Positions 1-8,523 of a DNA stretch of 40,755 nt are shown here, piece after piece; within the stretch, counting starts at the first letter, position 1; each line of letters begins with the position of its first letter. Where the stretch lies: the NCBI GenBank assembly GCA_025459425.1, contig JALOQF010000017.1, positions 1 through 40,755 on the forward strand, read 5' to 3'. This stretch comes from Myxococcaceae bacterium (GTDB taxonomy: Bacteria; Myxococcota; Myxococcia; Myxococcales; Myxococcaceae). The position numbers and the translations under genes were made by a program. Below the pieces are notes generated by a model. That model searched no databases. It saw only the letters and a program-made list of their open reading frames with translations, and was not told the origin of the DNA.

Positions 1-1
1 C

Positions 2-616
2 CGCAGTACGGGCGCGCTGTCGACGCAGCGCTTCGACGTCCTGTTGGCTGCGACGGTACTGAGCATCGTGCTCGCGCCCGCGACGAACGCCCTGGCCGCG
101 CGCCTGGCCAGCCGGTTCCGACCGGGCGACGCTGACGAAGCCTCGAGCGCCAGTGAAGCGGCCCACGCGGTCATCTGCGGATACGGCCGGGTGGGGCAGC
201 TGGTGGGCACGCTCCTGCGGGCGCAGGGCGTTCGGGTGGTGGTGGTGGACGAGGACCAGGCCCTCGTGCGCGAGCTGCGACGCGCCGGAGTCGAGGCGCT
301 CGTCGGCGACGTCGGCCAACAGGTCGTGCTCGAGCGCGCAGGGGTTCGGCACGCGAAGCTGTTGGTGGTGTGTGTGCCCGACCGACTGGCGGCCCGACGG
401 GCGCTCGATGTCGCCAAGGGACTCCACCCGGCCATCACCGTGCTGGCCCGAACGCACACGACCGCCGACCGCGACGTCCTGGAGGAGCGTGGGGCCATCG
501 AGGCCGTCGTCGGCGAGGTAGAGCTTGCACTCGAGCTCTCCCGACGCGCGCTCCTGCGCTTCGACGTGCCGCGCGACGCCATCGAAGCAGCAGTCGACGC
601 GGCTCGGCGACGGTGA
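2..616 (+). CDS. CPA2-type cation:proton antiporter, C-terminal part with RCK/TrkA-N domain (5' partial)
   Basis: The reading frame is open from the window edge, so the N-terminal part lies upstream. The first residues (about 1-35) read as the last hydrophobic segment of a KefB/KefC/YbaL-type exchanger. After a short acidic linker comes a Rossmann RCK-N (TrkA-N) domain with the nucleotide-binding motif GYGRVG, a strand ending VVVVDED (the acidic residue that usually contacts the ribose), and a GDV turn. Such domains bind NAD(H) or nucleotides and gate K+ or Na+ efflux in exchange for protons at the inner membrane. There is no clear RCK-C domain after it. An internal TTG at 44 could be mistaken for a start but lies inside the transmembrane segment. 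The family is confident; the transported ion cannot be told. Confidence 0.82.
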   Translation, partial: RSTGALSTQRFDVLLAATVLSIVLAPATNALAARLASRFRPGDADEASSASEAAHAVICGYGRVGQLVGTLLRAQGVRVVVVDEDQALVRELRRAGVEALVGDVGQQVVLERAGVRHAKLLVVCVPDRLAARRALDVAKGLHPAITVLARTHTTADRDVLEERGAIEAVVGEVELALELSRRALLRFDVPRDAIEAAVDAARRR

Positions 617-653
617 CAGGCGCCTCGCGCGGCCGGCCGTTACGAACTCGAGG

Positions 654-1010
654 ATGCGGTGGTTGCTCGTCTTCCCGGTCAGCGTCACCCTTCTCGCGCT
701 GGAGGTCCTCGTCGAGACGGTCCGCTCCGGCAGCGATGGGCTGGCCGAGCGGGCGACGTTCCTGGTCTCGGTCGGTGTCGGTGCCACGGCTGGCGCGGCG
801 GTCGGGCTGAGCTGGGTCTTCAGGGGCCAGAGCCGGCTGCACTCACTGGTGACGACCGCGGGGTTGCTCGCGGCGGTTCCCACGTCGCTGGTGGTGCTGG
901 CGGCGCTGCCGTGGGTCCTGCCGCACCCGCTCACGGGCTTTGTCGGGAGCTTCTTCCCGCTGGTGCTGTGCCCGTTCGCGGCGTTCGACTGGTTCGCGCC
1001 CGGGTCGTGA
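654..1010 (+). CDS. Small four-helix membrane protein, unknown function
   Basis: A 118-residue protein made almost entirely of hydrophobic stretches: about four transmembrane helices near residues 1-20, 33-55, 64-88 and 92-113. It starts at ATG 38 nt after the antiporter stop and runs in the same direction, so it may be co-transcribed. The upstream sequence has only a weak purine stretch very close to the ATG, so the exact start is uncertain. I do not recognise the family. No charged or catalytic motif stands out inside the helices, and no soluble domain is present. Confidence 0.6.
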   Translation: MRWLLVFPVSVTLLALEVLVETVRSGSDGLAERATFLVSVGVGATAGAAVGLSWVFRGQSRLHSLVTTAGLLAAVPTSLVVLAALPWVLPHPLTGFVGSFFPLVLCPFAAFDWFAPGS

Positions 1011-1068
1011 CGCTCATGGCGAATTGGGGAGCTGCCCGAGTCCTTCCGATTCCCGTAGAAACCCGCCC

Positions 1069-3744
1069 GTGGCTACGACACCCGAAATCCTCGCCCCGGC
1101 CGGAGACGCCGAGAGCCTCGACGCCGCCCTCGCCGCCGGCGCCGACGCCGTCTACTTCGGCCTCGACGAGGGCCTCAACGCGCGCGCCCGCGCCACCAAC
1201 TTCTCGGTGGCCTCGCTGCCCGGCACCATCGACCACGTTCACCGCGCCGGCGCGCGGGCCTACGTCACCCTCAACACGCTCGTCTTCGAGAACGAGCTGC
1301 CTGCCGTCGAGACGCTCGTGCGCGCCTGCGCGAAGGCCGGCGTCGACGGCATCATCGTGCAGGACCCGGCGGTCGCCCTGCTCGCCCGCGCCGTCGCCCC
1401 CACGCTCGAGGTGCACGCCTCGACGCAGATGACGGTGTCGAGCCCCGAGGCCGCGCGCTTCGCCCAGGCCCTCGGCGTCACCCGTGTCGTCGTACCGCGC
1501 GAGCTGTCCGTCGACGAGATTCGCACCTTCGCGAAGGGCACGCCGCTCGAGCTCGAGGTCTTCATTCACGGCGCGCTCTGCATGTCGTGGAGCGGCCAGT
1601 GCCTCACCAGCGAGGCCTGGGGCGGCCGCTCGGCCAACCGCGGCCAGTGCGCCCAGTCGTGCCGCCTGCCCTACGAGCTCGTCGTCGACGGCGCCGTGCG
1701 TCCACTCGGAGACGTCGCCTACCTCTTGAGCCCGCTCGACCTCGCCGGCGCCCGCGCGTTCGAAGCGCTCGCCGACGTGGGCGTCGCGAGCCTGAAAATC
1801 GAAGGCCGCCTCAAGGGCCCGGCGTACGTGATGAGCGCGGTCGAGGGCTACAAGCGCTGGCGTGAGGCGGTGCTGTCGAAGCAGCAGACCTCGGCAGCGG
1901 CGCAAGCGCAGCTCCAGCGAGACCTCGGCCGCATGGCGGTGGCGTATTCGCGCGGCTTCTCCGACGGCTTCTTCGCGGGCTCCGACCACCAGAACCTCGT
2001 CGAGGGCCGTTTCCCGAAGCACCGTGGCGCGTTGCTGGGCGTCGTGGCCGAGGTGAAGCCCGGCGCGGTGCGCATCGAGCGGGCCGAGCGGCGGCCTTCG
2101 GGGGGCGTAGGGCTTGGCATTCCGTCAACGCCCTCAGGCGCAACGAAGGTGGCCCTGCCCGTCATCGGTGGCGCTTCGTCCGCAGACGCGCGCGGCGTAC
2201 CGCTCGACGTGCCCGAGCCGATTCCCGGCTGCGGCGTGGGCTTCGACACCGGCCGTCCCCAGGACGACGAGCCGGGCGGCCCGCTCTTCGGCGTCGAGCC
2301 GGCACTTAGGGGGTGGTGGCTTCGTTTCGGCAAGCCGGGGCCCGACCTGTCCCGCGTGAAGCCCGGCCACCAGGTGTTCCTCTCGTCCGACCCACGCCTC
2401 TCCGCCGACGCGAAGGCCGCCGTCGAGGTGGGCGCGAAGGGCGTCACCGGCCGCATTCCCGTCACGCTCGTCGTCACCGGGCAGGCCGGAGCGCCCCTGC
2501 GCGCGACCTTCACCGCCACCGGCGCCGTGGGAAGAAACGTCTCGGTCAGCGGTGAGACGAGCGAGGTGCTGGCGGTCGCCACCGGCGCGGGCCTGGGCGT
2601 CGAGGTGCTCTCGGACAAGCTCGGCGGGCTGGGCGGCACGCCGTTTCGGCTCGCGGCCGTCGACCTCGAGGGCTTCGGCGCCGGGCTCCACGTGCCCGTG
2701 TCGGCGCTCAAGGCGCTCCGCCGCAGCCTGATTCCGACGCTCGAAGCGCTGGTGCTGGCGCGCGCGCGTCACGCGGTGACCGAGCGGCCCATGGCGCAGG
2801 CCGTGAAGGACGACTCGGCCCGGCGTCAACCCACGCAGCGGTGGACGCCACCGACGACGCCCACCCTCGTGCCGCTGGTGCGCCGGCCGGAGCAGCTCGA
2901 GGCCGTCGTCGCGGCGGGCCTGCGCGAGGTCGAGCTCGACTGGATGGAGCTCGTCGGCCTCGAGAAGGCCGTGCGGCGCGCGCGCGAGGCCGGCCTCTTC
3001 GTCACCGTCGCCACCACGCGGGTGCAGAAGCCCGGCGAAGAGGGCATCGACTCGCGGCTCGCGCGGCTGAAGCCCGACGCGATGCTGGTGCGCCACTGGG
3101 GCGGGCTGGTGCACTTCTCGACGCTGGCCGAGCGGCCCGTCGTCCACGGCGACTTCTCGCTCAACGTCACCAACTCGGTCACCGCGCACGAGCTGCTCGC
3201 GATGGGCTGCGACTCGCTCACCGCGGCGCACGACCTCGACGAGACGCAGCTGCACGAGCTGTTGCGCCGCGTGCCCGCCGAGCGCGTCACCATCGTGGGC
3301 CACCACCACATCGCCACCTTCCACACCGAGCACTGCGTGTACTCGCACACGCTCTCGAATGGCCGCGACTTCCGCACCTGCGGCCGACCGTGCGAGCGGC
3401 ATCAGGTGGCCCTGAAGGACCGCGAGGGCCAGGACCACCCCGTCGTCGTCGACGTGGGCTGCCGGAACACCGTCTTCAACGCGAGGGCGCAGACGGCCGC
3501 GCGCGCGGTGCCGAAGCTCCTCGCCGCGGGCGTGCGCCGGTTTCGCCTCGAGTTCGTCTGGGAAGACCAGGCCACCACGGCGTCGGTGCTCGACGCGTGG
3601 CGCGCGCTCGTCGAGGGGAAGGCCGCTCCAGCCGAGGTGGTGAAGCGGCTGGCCGTGCACGAGCAGTTCGGCGTCACCGCGGGCACCATGCGCGTGCTGA
3701 CGACGCTCGAGGCGTCACGCGAGCTGCCGCACGAGCGACGCTGA
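1069..3744 (+). CDS. U32 peptidase-family protein, RlhA-like with long C-terminal extension
   Basis: An 891-residue protein. The start is taken as GTG 1069 because the U32 fold begins at once (PEILAPAGD). The N-terminal barrel carries the U32 signature EVFIHGALCMSWSGQC, and four cysteines (C171, C178, C194, C198) match the iron-sulfur ligands known in this family. A DUF3656-type domain follows at about 300-520, as in E. coli RlhA, which hydroxylates C2501 of 23S rRNA. Beyond about residue 600 lies a second region with barrel-like repeats and another cysteine group (HTEHCVYSH, TCGRPC), making it about 240 residues longer than E. coli RlhA. Members of this family modify tRNA or rRNA using prephenate-linked chemistry, despite the peptidase name. 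A chorismate mutase gene, on the prephenate pathway, lies 2 kb away, probably by coincidence. Role in rRNA hydroxylation is likely but inferred. Confidence 0.88.
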   Translation: MATTPEILAPAGDAESLDAALAAGADAVYFGLDEGLNARARATNFSVASLPGTIDHVHRAGARAYVTLNTLVFENELPAVETLVRACAKAGVDGIIVQDPAVALLARAVAPTLEVHASTQMTVSSPEAARFAQALGVTRVVVPRELSVDEIRTFAKGTPLELEVFIHGALCMSWSGQCLTSEAWGGRSANRGQCAQSCRLPYELVVDGAVRPLGDVAYLLSPLDLAGARAFEALADVGVASLKIEGRLKGPAYVMSAVEGYKRWREAVLSKQQTSAAAQAQLQRDLGRMAVAYSRGFSDGFFAGSDHQNLVEGRFPKHRGALLGVVAEVKPGAVRIERAERRPSGGVGLGIPSTPSGATKVALPVIGGASSADARGVPLDVPEPIPGCGVGFDTGRPQDDEPGGPLFGVEPALRGWWLRFGKPGPDLSRVKPGHQVFLSSDPRLSADAKAAVEVGAKGVTGRIPVTLVVTGQAGAPLRATFTATGAVGRNVSVSGETSEVLAVATGAGLGVEVLSDKLGGLGGTPFRLAAVDLEGFGAGLHVPVSALKALRRSLIPTLEALVLARARHAVTERPMAQAVKDDSARRQPTQRWTPPTTPTLVPLVRRPEQLEAVVAAGLREVELDWMELVGLEKAVRRAREAGLFVTVATTRVQKPGEEGIDSRLARLKPDAMLVRHWGGLVHFSTLAERPVVHGDFSLNVTNSVTAHELLAMGCDSLTAAHDLDETQLHELLRRVPAERVTIVGHHHIATFHTEHCVYSHTLSNGRDFRTCGRPCERHQVALKDREGQDHPVVVDVGCRNTVFNARAQTAARAVPKLLAAGVRRFRLEFVWEDQATTASVLDAWRALVEGKAAPAEVVKRLAVHEQFGVTAGTMRVLTTLEASRELPHERR

Positions 3745-3907
3745 TTCGCTCGTCGGCGTCGAACGGGTAGACACGGGGTGACCTCGCCACGGCCTGGGGT
3801 CCGTGAGGGGTCCTCGACCTGGCACGGCCTCGACACCGCCGACGGCACGACGGAAGGCCGCTCGCGCGGAGTGCTCGAGACAGCGTCAGCCTCGGCAGGA
3901 GTTGATG

Positions 3908-4954
3908 TCAGAACTCGACGTGCAGCAGCCCCGAGACGCCACCGGGCAACAGCCCCATCGCGACGCGCAGCCGGGCTGACGGGGCTTCACTCTTCTGGCC
4001 CGCGTCCTGCCGCTTGTTGAAGTCGTCGACGAGCTGACGCCGCTCGTCCCCATTGAGGGGGTGCGCCGGGAAGGCGATGCCGAACACGATGCCGGCGAGG
4101 CCCGCCACTCCGAACGCGGCCGCGAGGATGTTCGGCTGCGCGATGGTCTGCCCTCGCAGGCAGACGCGGGTGCTGGCGTCGAAGATGGCGCAGCGGTCGT
4201 TGAGGCCGACGAGGAAGGTGATGGTGCCCGCGGCAAGGAGCGCACCGCCTCCGACGAGGGACAACACCTTCGCGACGACCCGGCTCCCGTACTGGCTCTT
4301 CAAGTCGGGGCGCCCGACGGCGTCGTAGAGGTCGCTCCCCTCGAGCGGCTTGCCGCGCTGAACGAGCACGTCGGGGTCTCGACGGGACGGCGTGATGCGC
4401 AGGTCGACGGACCCGAAGGCAGCCGCCGGGCGCTGCGGTTCGGGCGTGACGGCGGCGGCCGCGGGAGCCGGCGTGACGAGCGGCGGAGGAGGCGGCGGAA
4501 CCGGGGACGGTGGCACAGCAGCGGGTGGTGGCGGCGTCACCCCCCTCGCGGGCAGCGGCTGCCCCAGCGTGCCAGCCATCGACGTGAGCGCCGCGCCCTC
4601 CTTCGTGTACAGCACCACCACGGCCGTCTCGGTGGGCCCCGGGAAGGTGCGAACGACGAGCACGACGTCGACGGGCAGCGCGGCGGAGAGCTGCACGATG
4701 CGCACGTCGGGGTCGGTTGGCTGAACCGCCAGGCCTTCACCGGTCATCACGAAGCGGGTGCGCTGGCTCGTCCGGAGCGCCTGCGCGAGCGCGGCGGCGG
4801 CAGCCTGCGTCGAGGGGCTCACCGGCCCGGCCGCCACCACGACGACGGCGAGGTTCGGGCGGTCGAGGTACGACGCGGAGGCGCTGGGGGTGAAGGTGAC
4901 GTCCCAGCTGGGCAGCATGGCCATCGCCAGGCCGAGGAGCGCGGTCACTGGCAT
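3908..4954 (-). CDS. Exported protein with proline-rich linker and two C-terminal membrane segments
   Basis: A 348-residue protein beginning with a signal peptide (MPVTALLGLAMAML). A globular N-terminal part (to about 150) is followed by a proline-rich linker (about 150-190), a region with many charged residues, two hydrophobic helices (about 245-265 and 290-312), and a tail ending in Phe. A GGGAGAG ribosome site five bases before the ATG fixes the start, which lies inside the end of the upstream lipoprotein gene, a 10-nt overlap implying translational coupling. This layout is common for myxobacterial envelope proteins of unknown role. I do not recognise a named family. Confidence 0.75.
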   Translation of the reverse strand: MPVTALLGLAMAMLPSWDVTFTPSASASYLDRPNLAVVVVAAGPVSPSTQAAAAALAQALRTSQRTRFVMTGEGLAVQPTDPDVRIVQLSAALPVDVVLVVRTFPGPTETAVVVLYTKEGAALTSMAGTLGQPLPARGVTPPPPAAVPPSPVPPPPPPLVTPAPAAAAVTPEPQRPAAAFGSVDLRITPSRRDPDVLVQRGKPLEGSDLYDAVGRPDLKSQYGSRVVAKVLSLVGGGALLAAGTITFLVGLNDRCAIFDASTRVCLRGQTIAQPNILAAAFGVAGLAGIVFGIAFPAHPLNGDERRQLVDDFNKRQDAGQKSEAPSARLRVAMGLLPGGVSGLLHVEF

Positions 4955-5460
4955 CGGAACTCTCCCGCTGCGGTGCTGAAGGCGCACAGCGTCTGGCCAC
5001 AGCACGGCGCCGAGCCGGCGATGTTCGAGCAGCGCGAGCCCCGGGTGATGCAGCACTGCCCGCTGGTGCACGTCGAGCCCGCGGAGCAGGCCACGCACGC
5101 AGCCCCGCGCGCGCCACAGAATTGAGAGGACACCGGGTTGTTCGCCGTGCCCCGGCAGACCGATGGAATGTTCACGTTGTCACAGCACCCGTTGCAGGAA
5201 CTGGCGGTGCACAGGCAGCGGCCCGCCGAGAGCTCGAGGCCCGCAGGGCACGCGCACACGCCGGCGTCGCACGAGCCTCCGCTGCACGAGCTGCAGGCGG
5301 CGCCCAGTGTTCCGCACGCGCCAGCGCCGCCATTCAGCACGCAGGTGCCAATGGAGTCGCAGCAACCAGTCGGGCACGAGTTGCGGTCGCACACCCAGGT
5401 GCCACAGGCCGAGACGAGGCCGAGGCTCCCGGCCAGAAGGACGACACGAAGAAGGACCAT
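4945..5460 (-). CDS. Cysteine-rich lipoprotein
   Basis: A 171-residue protein with a lipoprotein signal (LLAGSLGLVSAC), so it should be anchored in the envelope by its first cysteine. The mature part is packed with cysteines in CC, CxxC and CxxCC spacings (for example TGCCDS, NGCCDN, QCCITRG), typical of disulfide-rich extracellular repeat proteins in myxobacteria. No catalytic motif is visible. It is the first gene of a two-gene unit; its stop overlaps the start of the next gene by 10 nt. The ATG at 5460 is chosen because it gives a complete signal peptide. Confidence 0.75.
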   Translation of the reverse strand: MVLLRVVLLAGSLGLVSACGTWVCDRNSCPTGCCDSIGTCVLNGGAGACGTLGAACSSCSGGSCDAGVCACPAGLELSAGRCLCTASSCNGCCDNVNIPSVCRGTANNPVSSQFCGARGAACVACSAGSTCTSGQCCITRGSRCSNIAGSAPCCGQTLCAFSTAAGEFRCQ

Positions 5461-5713
5461 CGCGGAGCGCCCGTAGCCCACCGGTGGCCAGAGGCAACGG
5501 CGGCCTTTGGCGACGTTCTTGCGCGACCGTGGGAGCGGCACGCAGCGGTGAGCGCACCTTCTCCTGGTTCGACGTGGCGCTGGTCGTGCTCGCGGCCCCC
5601 CTGCTGACCGCCGCGTGGGGCGAGGTGACGCGACGACGCTGCTTGATGACCGTCGCGTCCCCGGGCCGATTCGATCAAGGCTTCCTCGCGCTCCTCCAGA
5701 AAGACGGAACCCC

Positions 5714-5992
5714 ATGACGCCTCAGCACCACGAGTACCTCGAGACGACGCGGCGCCTGCTGGACAACCTCGACGACGCGCTCGTCGACTTGCTGGCACAG
5801 CGCGCCGAAGTGGTGGCCGCGCTGTGGGCGTGGAAGGCGCAAGAGGGCCTCGACCGGACCGACACGGGCCGTGAAGAGACGGTGCTGCGCCGCCTCCTCG
5901 AGCGCGCGACGGCGAAGGGCCTCGACCCGCTGCGCATCGAGCCCGTGCTGCGCGCCATCATCGGAAAGCCACTGGCAGCACCGCCGCGTTGA
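5714..5992 (+). CDS. Chorismate mutase, AroQ type, monofunctional
   Basis: A 92-residue all-helical protein that should convert chorismate to prephenate, the branch step to Phe and Tyr. Against the E. coli P-protein mutase domain, the active-site residues R11, R28, K39, D48, R51 and E52 map with a constant shift of two onto R13, R30, K41, D50, R53 and E54. The last active-site position (Q88) cannot be placed with confidence. No signal peptide is visible, so it is cytoplasmic, unlike the secreted *AroQ forms. It stands alone between oppositely oriented units, with about 250 bp of divergent upstream DNA. The ribosome site is weak. Confidence 0.88.
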   Translation: MTPQHHEYLETTRRLLDNLDDALVDLLAQRAEVVAALWAWKAQEGLDRTDTGREETVLRRLLERATAKGLDPLRIEPVLRAIIGKPLAAPPR

Positions 5993-6137
5993 GCTGGTTT
6001 CAGCGGCGGCGCACACGGCCGAGGTTCCACCACCGCCGACTCGGCGATCGATGGATCTCGTCGTCACTCGCAGCTCGGGAAGCGAGACGCCACCACACGG
6101 GGAGGTGCGTGGCGAGACCGACCCGACGGGCCCGGGC

Positions 6138-7304
6138 CTATCGCGACGCCAGCTCCCGCCGCTGCATCGAGGCCTCGCCGGTGGCGATGCGTACCAACTG
6201 GCCGAGCCGCTTCCACACCGACTCCTGCCGATAGGGCACGCCGTACTTCTCGCACAGCGCCTTCACCTTCGGCTGGAGCCGTTGGTACGCGCGCGGCGGC
6301 AGGTCGGGGAACAGGTGGTGCTCGACCTGGTAGTTGAGGAACCCGTGCAGGAAGTCGTTGAGGTCGCCGCCGGTCTTGAAGTTCACCGAGCCGCGCACCT
6401 GACGAACGAACCACTCGGCGCGCGAGGCCGGCGGCCCATCGAAGCGCTCGAGGTCGTCGCCCGCGTGGTTGGGCACGATGATGACGAAGCAGTGCAGGTT
6501 CGACAGCACCTCGGCGCCCAGCGAGTTGAGCGCGACCGACAGTGACGTGAGCGGCCCCAGCGGCAGGAAGAGCGCCGGCAGGCCCACGAAGCGCAAGGCC
6601 GCGTACGGGAGCAGCGCGCCCCAGACTTCCCGCCCCTCGGTGGTACGCACGTCGAACGCCTCGAGCATCGACTCGGGGCCGCGGCCGTCATCACGTTGGG
6701 TCCTGCCGTCGCCGCTCGAGCGACGACGCCGGCGCTGCAGCACCTGGAGCGTGTTGGGCGCGTAGTAGGTCAGCTTCCACGTCGCGGCCGAGAGCGCGAG
6801 CAGCGCCTGCTTCACCACCTTCGGCAACGGCGCGCGGCGCAGGGCCTCGAGGTTGTGCTCGACGAGGTCGGGGTCGGCCACCTCGTTCGTGTAGGCGTGG
6901 TGGAGCACGTTGTGCTCGTGACACCAGGCCTCGGGCTCCATCCACTCGGGCCAGTCGAGCAGGCGGCGCCAGCCCTTCGCGAAGCCCTTCGAGGTGAGGC
7001 GCGCCGGCGCCGAGTCGATGCGGTCGAGCCCTTTGTGCAGCACGTGGTGGGCGACGATGGTCCACCGCGAGGTCGAGCCGAGCGAGAGCAGCGCCATGCT
7101 GAGCGGGTTGGGGAACACCCACGCGGTGGCGTAGCCGGCGGCGGTGCACCAGTGGCCCCAGCGCTCGAGCTTCTTCAGGTGCGCGACGTCCTCGGGGCCC
7201 AGGTTCGCCACGGCCTCGGCGCGCATCGCCCGCAGCTCGCGCTCGAACCCCTCGAGGTCGACGCCGTCGCGCCCCACCGAGAACGACCGCTCCGGCGCCG
7301 TCAC
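6138..7304 (-). CDS. Fatty acid desaturase (membrane di-iron, three-histidine-box)
   Basis: A 388-residue integral membrane protein with the three histidine boxes of acyl-lipid desaturases: HHVLH (86-90), HEHNVLHH (129-136) and QVEHH (326-330), which bind the di-iron centre that inserts a double bond into acyl chains. The Q at the start of the third box is typical of the front-end/omega type. Hydrophobic stretches lie around 55-85 and 225-285. It starts at GTG 7304, overlapping the stop of the cyclase-domain gene in a GTGA, so it is the third gene of a tightly coupled operon. Substrate and regiospecificity cannot be read from the sequence. Confidence 0.9.
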   Translation of the reverse strand: MTAPERSFSVGRDGVDLEGFERELRAMRAEAVANLGPEDVAHLKKLERWGHWCTAAGYATAWVFPNPLSMALLSLGSTSRWTIVAHHVLHKGLDRIDSAPARLTSKGFAKGWRRLLDWPEWMEPEAWCHEHNVLHHAYTNEVADPDLVEHNLEALRRAPLPKVVKQALLALSAATWKLTYYAPNTLQVLQRRRRRSSGDGRTQRDDGRGPESMLEAFDVRTTEGREVWGALLPYAALRFVGLPALFLPLGPLTSLSVALNSLGAEVLSNLHCFVIIVPNHAGDDLERFDGPPASRAEWFVRQVRGSVNFKTGGDLNDFLHGFLNYQVEHHLFPDLPPRAYQRLQPKVKALCEKYGVPYRQESVWKRLGQLVRIATGEASMQRRELASR

Positions 7305-7981
7305 TTCGAGGCCCCCGCGGCGCACAGCACGAAGGGAAACTTCGACTCGCGCACACCCTCGGGCTGAAGCGCGCAGCCGGCCCTCGAGGCCTCGGGCAGC
7401 GCCTCGTACACCTCGACGCCGAGCAGCAGCTCCTCGGCCTCGCCCAGGTCTTCGCCGAGCTTCGAGGCGCGGTTGACCGGGTCGCCGAACAGGTCGTTGC
7501 CCACCCGCAAGACGTCTCCGGTGGCGATGCCGATGGAGACGCGCAGGGCGTGCCCCTTCACCTTCTCGGCCTCGAGCGCCGCGAGGAAGTCGCGCGCGAA
7601 GGCCACCAGGCGCACCGGGTCCTTCGAGACGATGAAGAGGTCGTCGCCGTATTGCTTCACGAGCTCGACCTGGTGCTTCTCGAGGAGCGGCAGGGCGACG
7701 CGCTCCATGCGCCGAATCTGCGAGAGGAACCACGCGATGCCCTTCTCGCGGGTGAGCTTCGAGAAGCCGCTCATGTCCGAGACGAAGACCGACCAGCGCG
7801 CCATGCGGCCCTTGAGCGCGTCGTCCTTCGCCGCGGCGGCGGCCACGTCACCGCGGTCCTCGGCGACGATGCGCGCGTCGAGCTCGGCGTCGAGGTCGAC
7901 CTTCTGGAACGCCACGCCCGACGCCTTCGGCGTGACGCAGCCGACGAGCCCCACGAGCAGCCACACGAACCTGAGCTTCAT
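7301..7981 (-). CDS. Lipoprotein with class III adenylate/guanylate cyclase-like domain
   Basis: A 226-residue protein. Residues 1-15 form a lipoprotein signal (LLVGLVGC, lipidated Cys15; the next residue is Val, so outer-membrane sorting is likely). From about 62 to 215 runs a class III cyclase fold: FVSDMSGF carries the first metal Asp (D69), YGDDLF the second (D113), and the IGIATGDV and FGDPVNRASK stretches match the later core. N170 of the transition-state pair is kept, but the Arg four residues on is Lys174. A catalytic cyclase outside the cytoplasm would lack ATP, so the domain may bind something else. It overlaps the genes on both sides by 4 nt; the ATGA overlap upstream supports this start and hence the signal peptide. 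Confidence 0.85.
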   Translation of the reverse strand: MKLRFVWLLVGLVGCVTPKASGVAFQKVDLDAELDARIVAEDRGDVAAAAAKDDALKGRMARWSVFVSDMSGFSKLTREKGIAWFLSQIRRMERVALPLLEKHQVELVKQYGDDLFIVSKDPVRLVAFARDFLAALEAEKVKGHALRVSIGIATGDVLRVGNDLFGDPVNRASKLGEDLGEAEELLLGVEVYEALPEASRAGCALQPEGVRESKFPFVLCAAGASK

Positions 7982-8523
7982 CCACCCTCCCACTCGACTC
8001 GGAACACCATGACGCCACCGACGGCCCGCTCGATGGCGACCGTGCCGCGCACCTTCATCATCGCCAACCCGCCGTCGAGAATGCCCGCGGTGTAGTGCTC
8101 GAGCGGCTCGGACTTCACCGTCACCAGGGCCACGTTCTGCGACGGGAACGTCACCGACGTCTCGCTGTAGTTGTCGCCCGTGCGGAACGCGCGCGTGAGG
8201 CGCTCGAGGGCGCGCCGGGTGCCGAGCAGCTTGAGGAACTGCGCCGAGGCCGAGCCGATGAGCGTGCCCTGCCAGCCCTCGATGAAGCGGCGCCCGATGA
8301 GGCGGTGGGCCTCGCTGCGGGGCAGCTCCGGGTAGAGCTCGTCGCTGGCGATGTCGAGCCACTCCCCGAGGCGCGCCGAAGGCCACCCGGGCGGAAAGGG
8401 CTTGTCCGGGTCGAGCTCGGCGGCCTTGAGCCGCTGCTTGAGGCGGCCGGTGACGTCGGCCCCGAGGCCCCTGAGGAGCCCCTCGGCCTGCGCGACGAAG
8501 ATGACTCGCTGGTCGACGCCCAC
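7978..8523 (-). CDS. DUF2378/TIGR02265 family protein, restricted to Myxococcales
   Basis: A 181-residue cytoplasmic protein with the family's typical layout: an early DPDKPFPPGWP segment, then LGRRFIEG-type and RALERLTRAFRTGDNYSET-type stretches near residues 80-130, and a beta-rich C-terminus ending VEW. This family is multi-copy in myxobacteria and has no experimentally established function that I know of. It starts at GTG 8523 and its TGA overlaps the ATG of the cyclase-domain lipoprotein, making it the first gene of a three-gene operon. I recall it as possibly related in fold to H-NOX/V4R-like domains, but I cannot confirm that here and see no heme-ligand motif. Confidence 0.82.
   Translation of the reverse strand: MGVDQRVIFVAQAEGLLRGLGADVTGRLKQRLKAAELDPDKPFPPGWPSARLGEWLDIASDELYPELPRSEAHRLIGRRFIEGWQGTLIGSASAQFLKLLGTRRALERLTRAFRTGDNYSETSVTFPSQNVALVTVKSEPLEHYTAGILDGGLAMMKVRGTVAIERAVGGVMVFRVEWEGG

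Noticed and set aside
2134-3660. Long open frame on the reverse strand across the U32 gene (and similar ones at 21450-22898 and 29539-31341)
   Set aside because: In very GC-rich DNA antisense frames of real genes stay open; the products are His/Arg/Gly/Val-rich with no domain, and the forward genes are clear.
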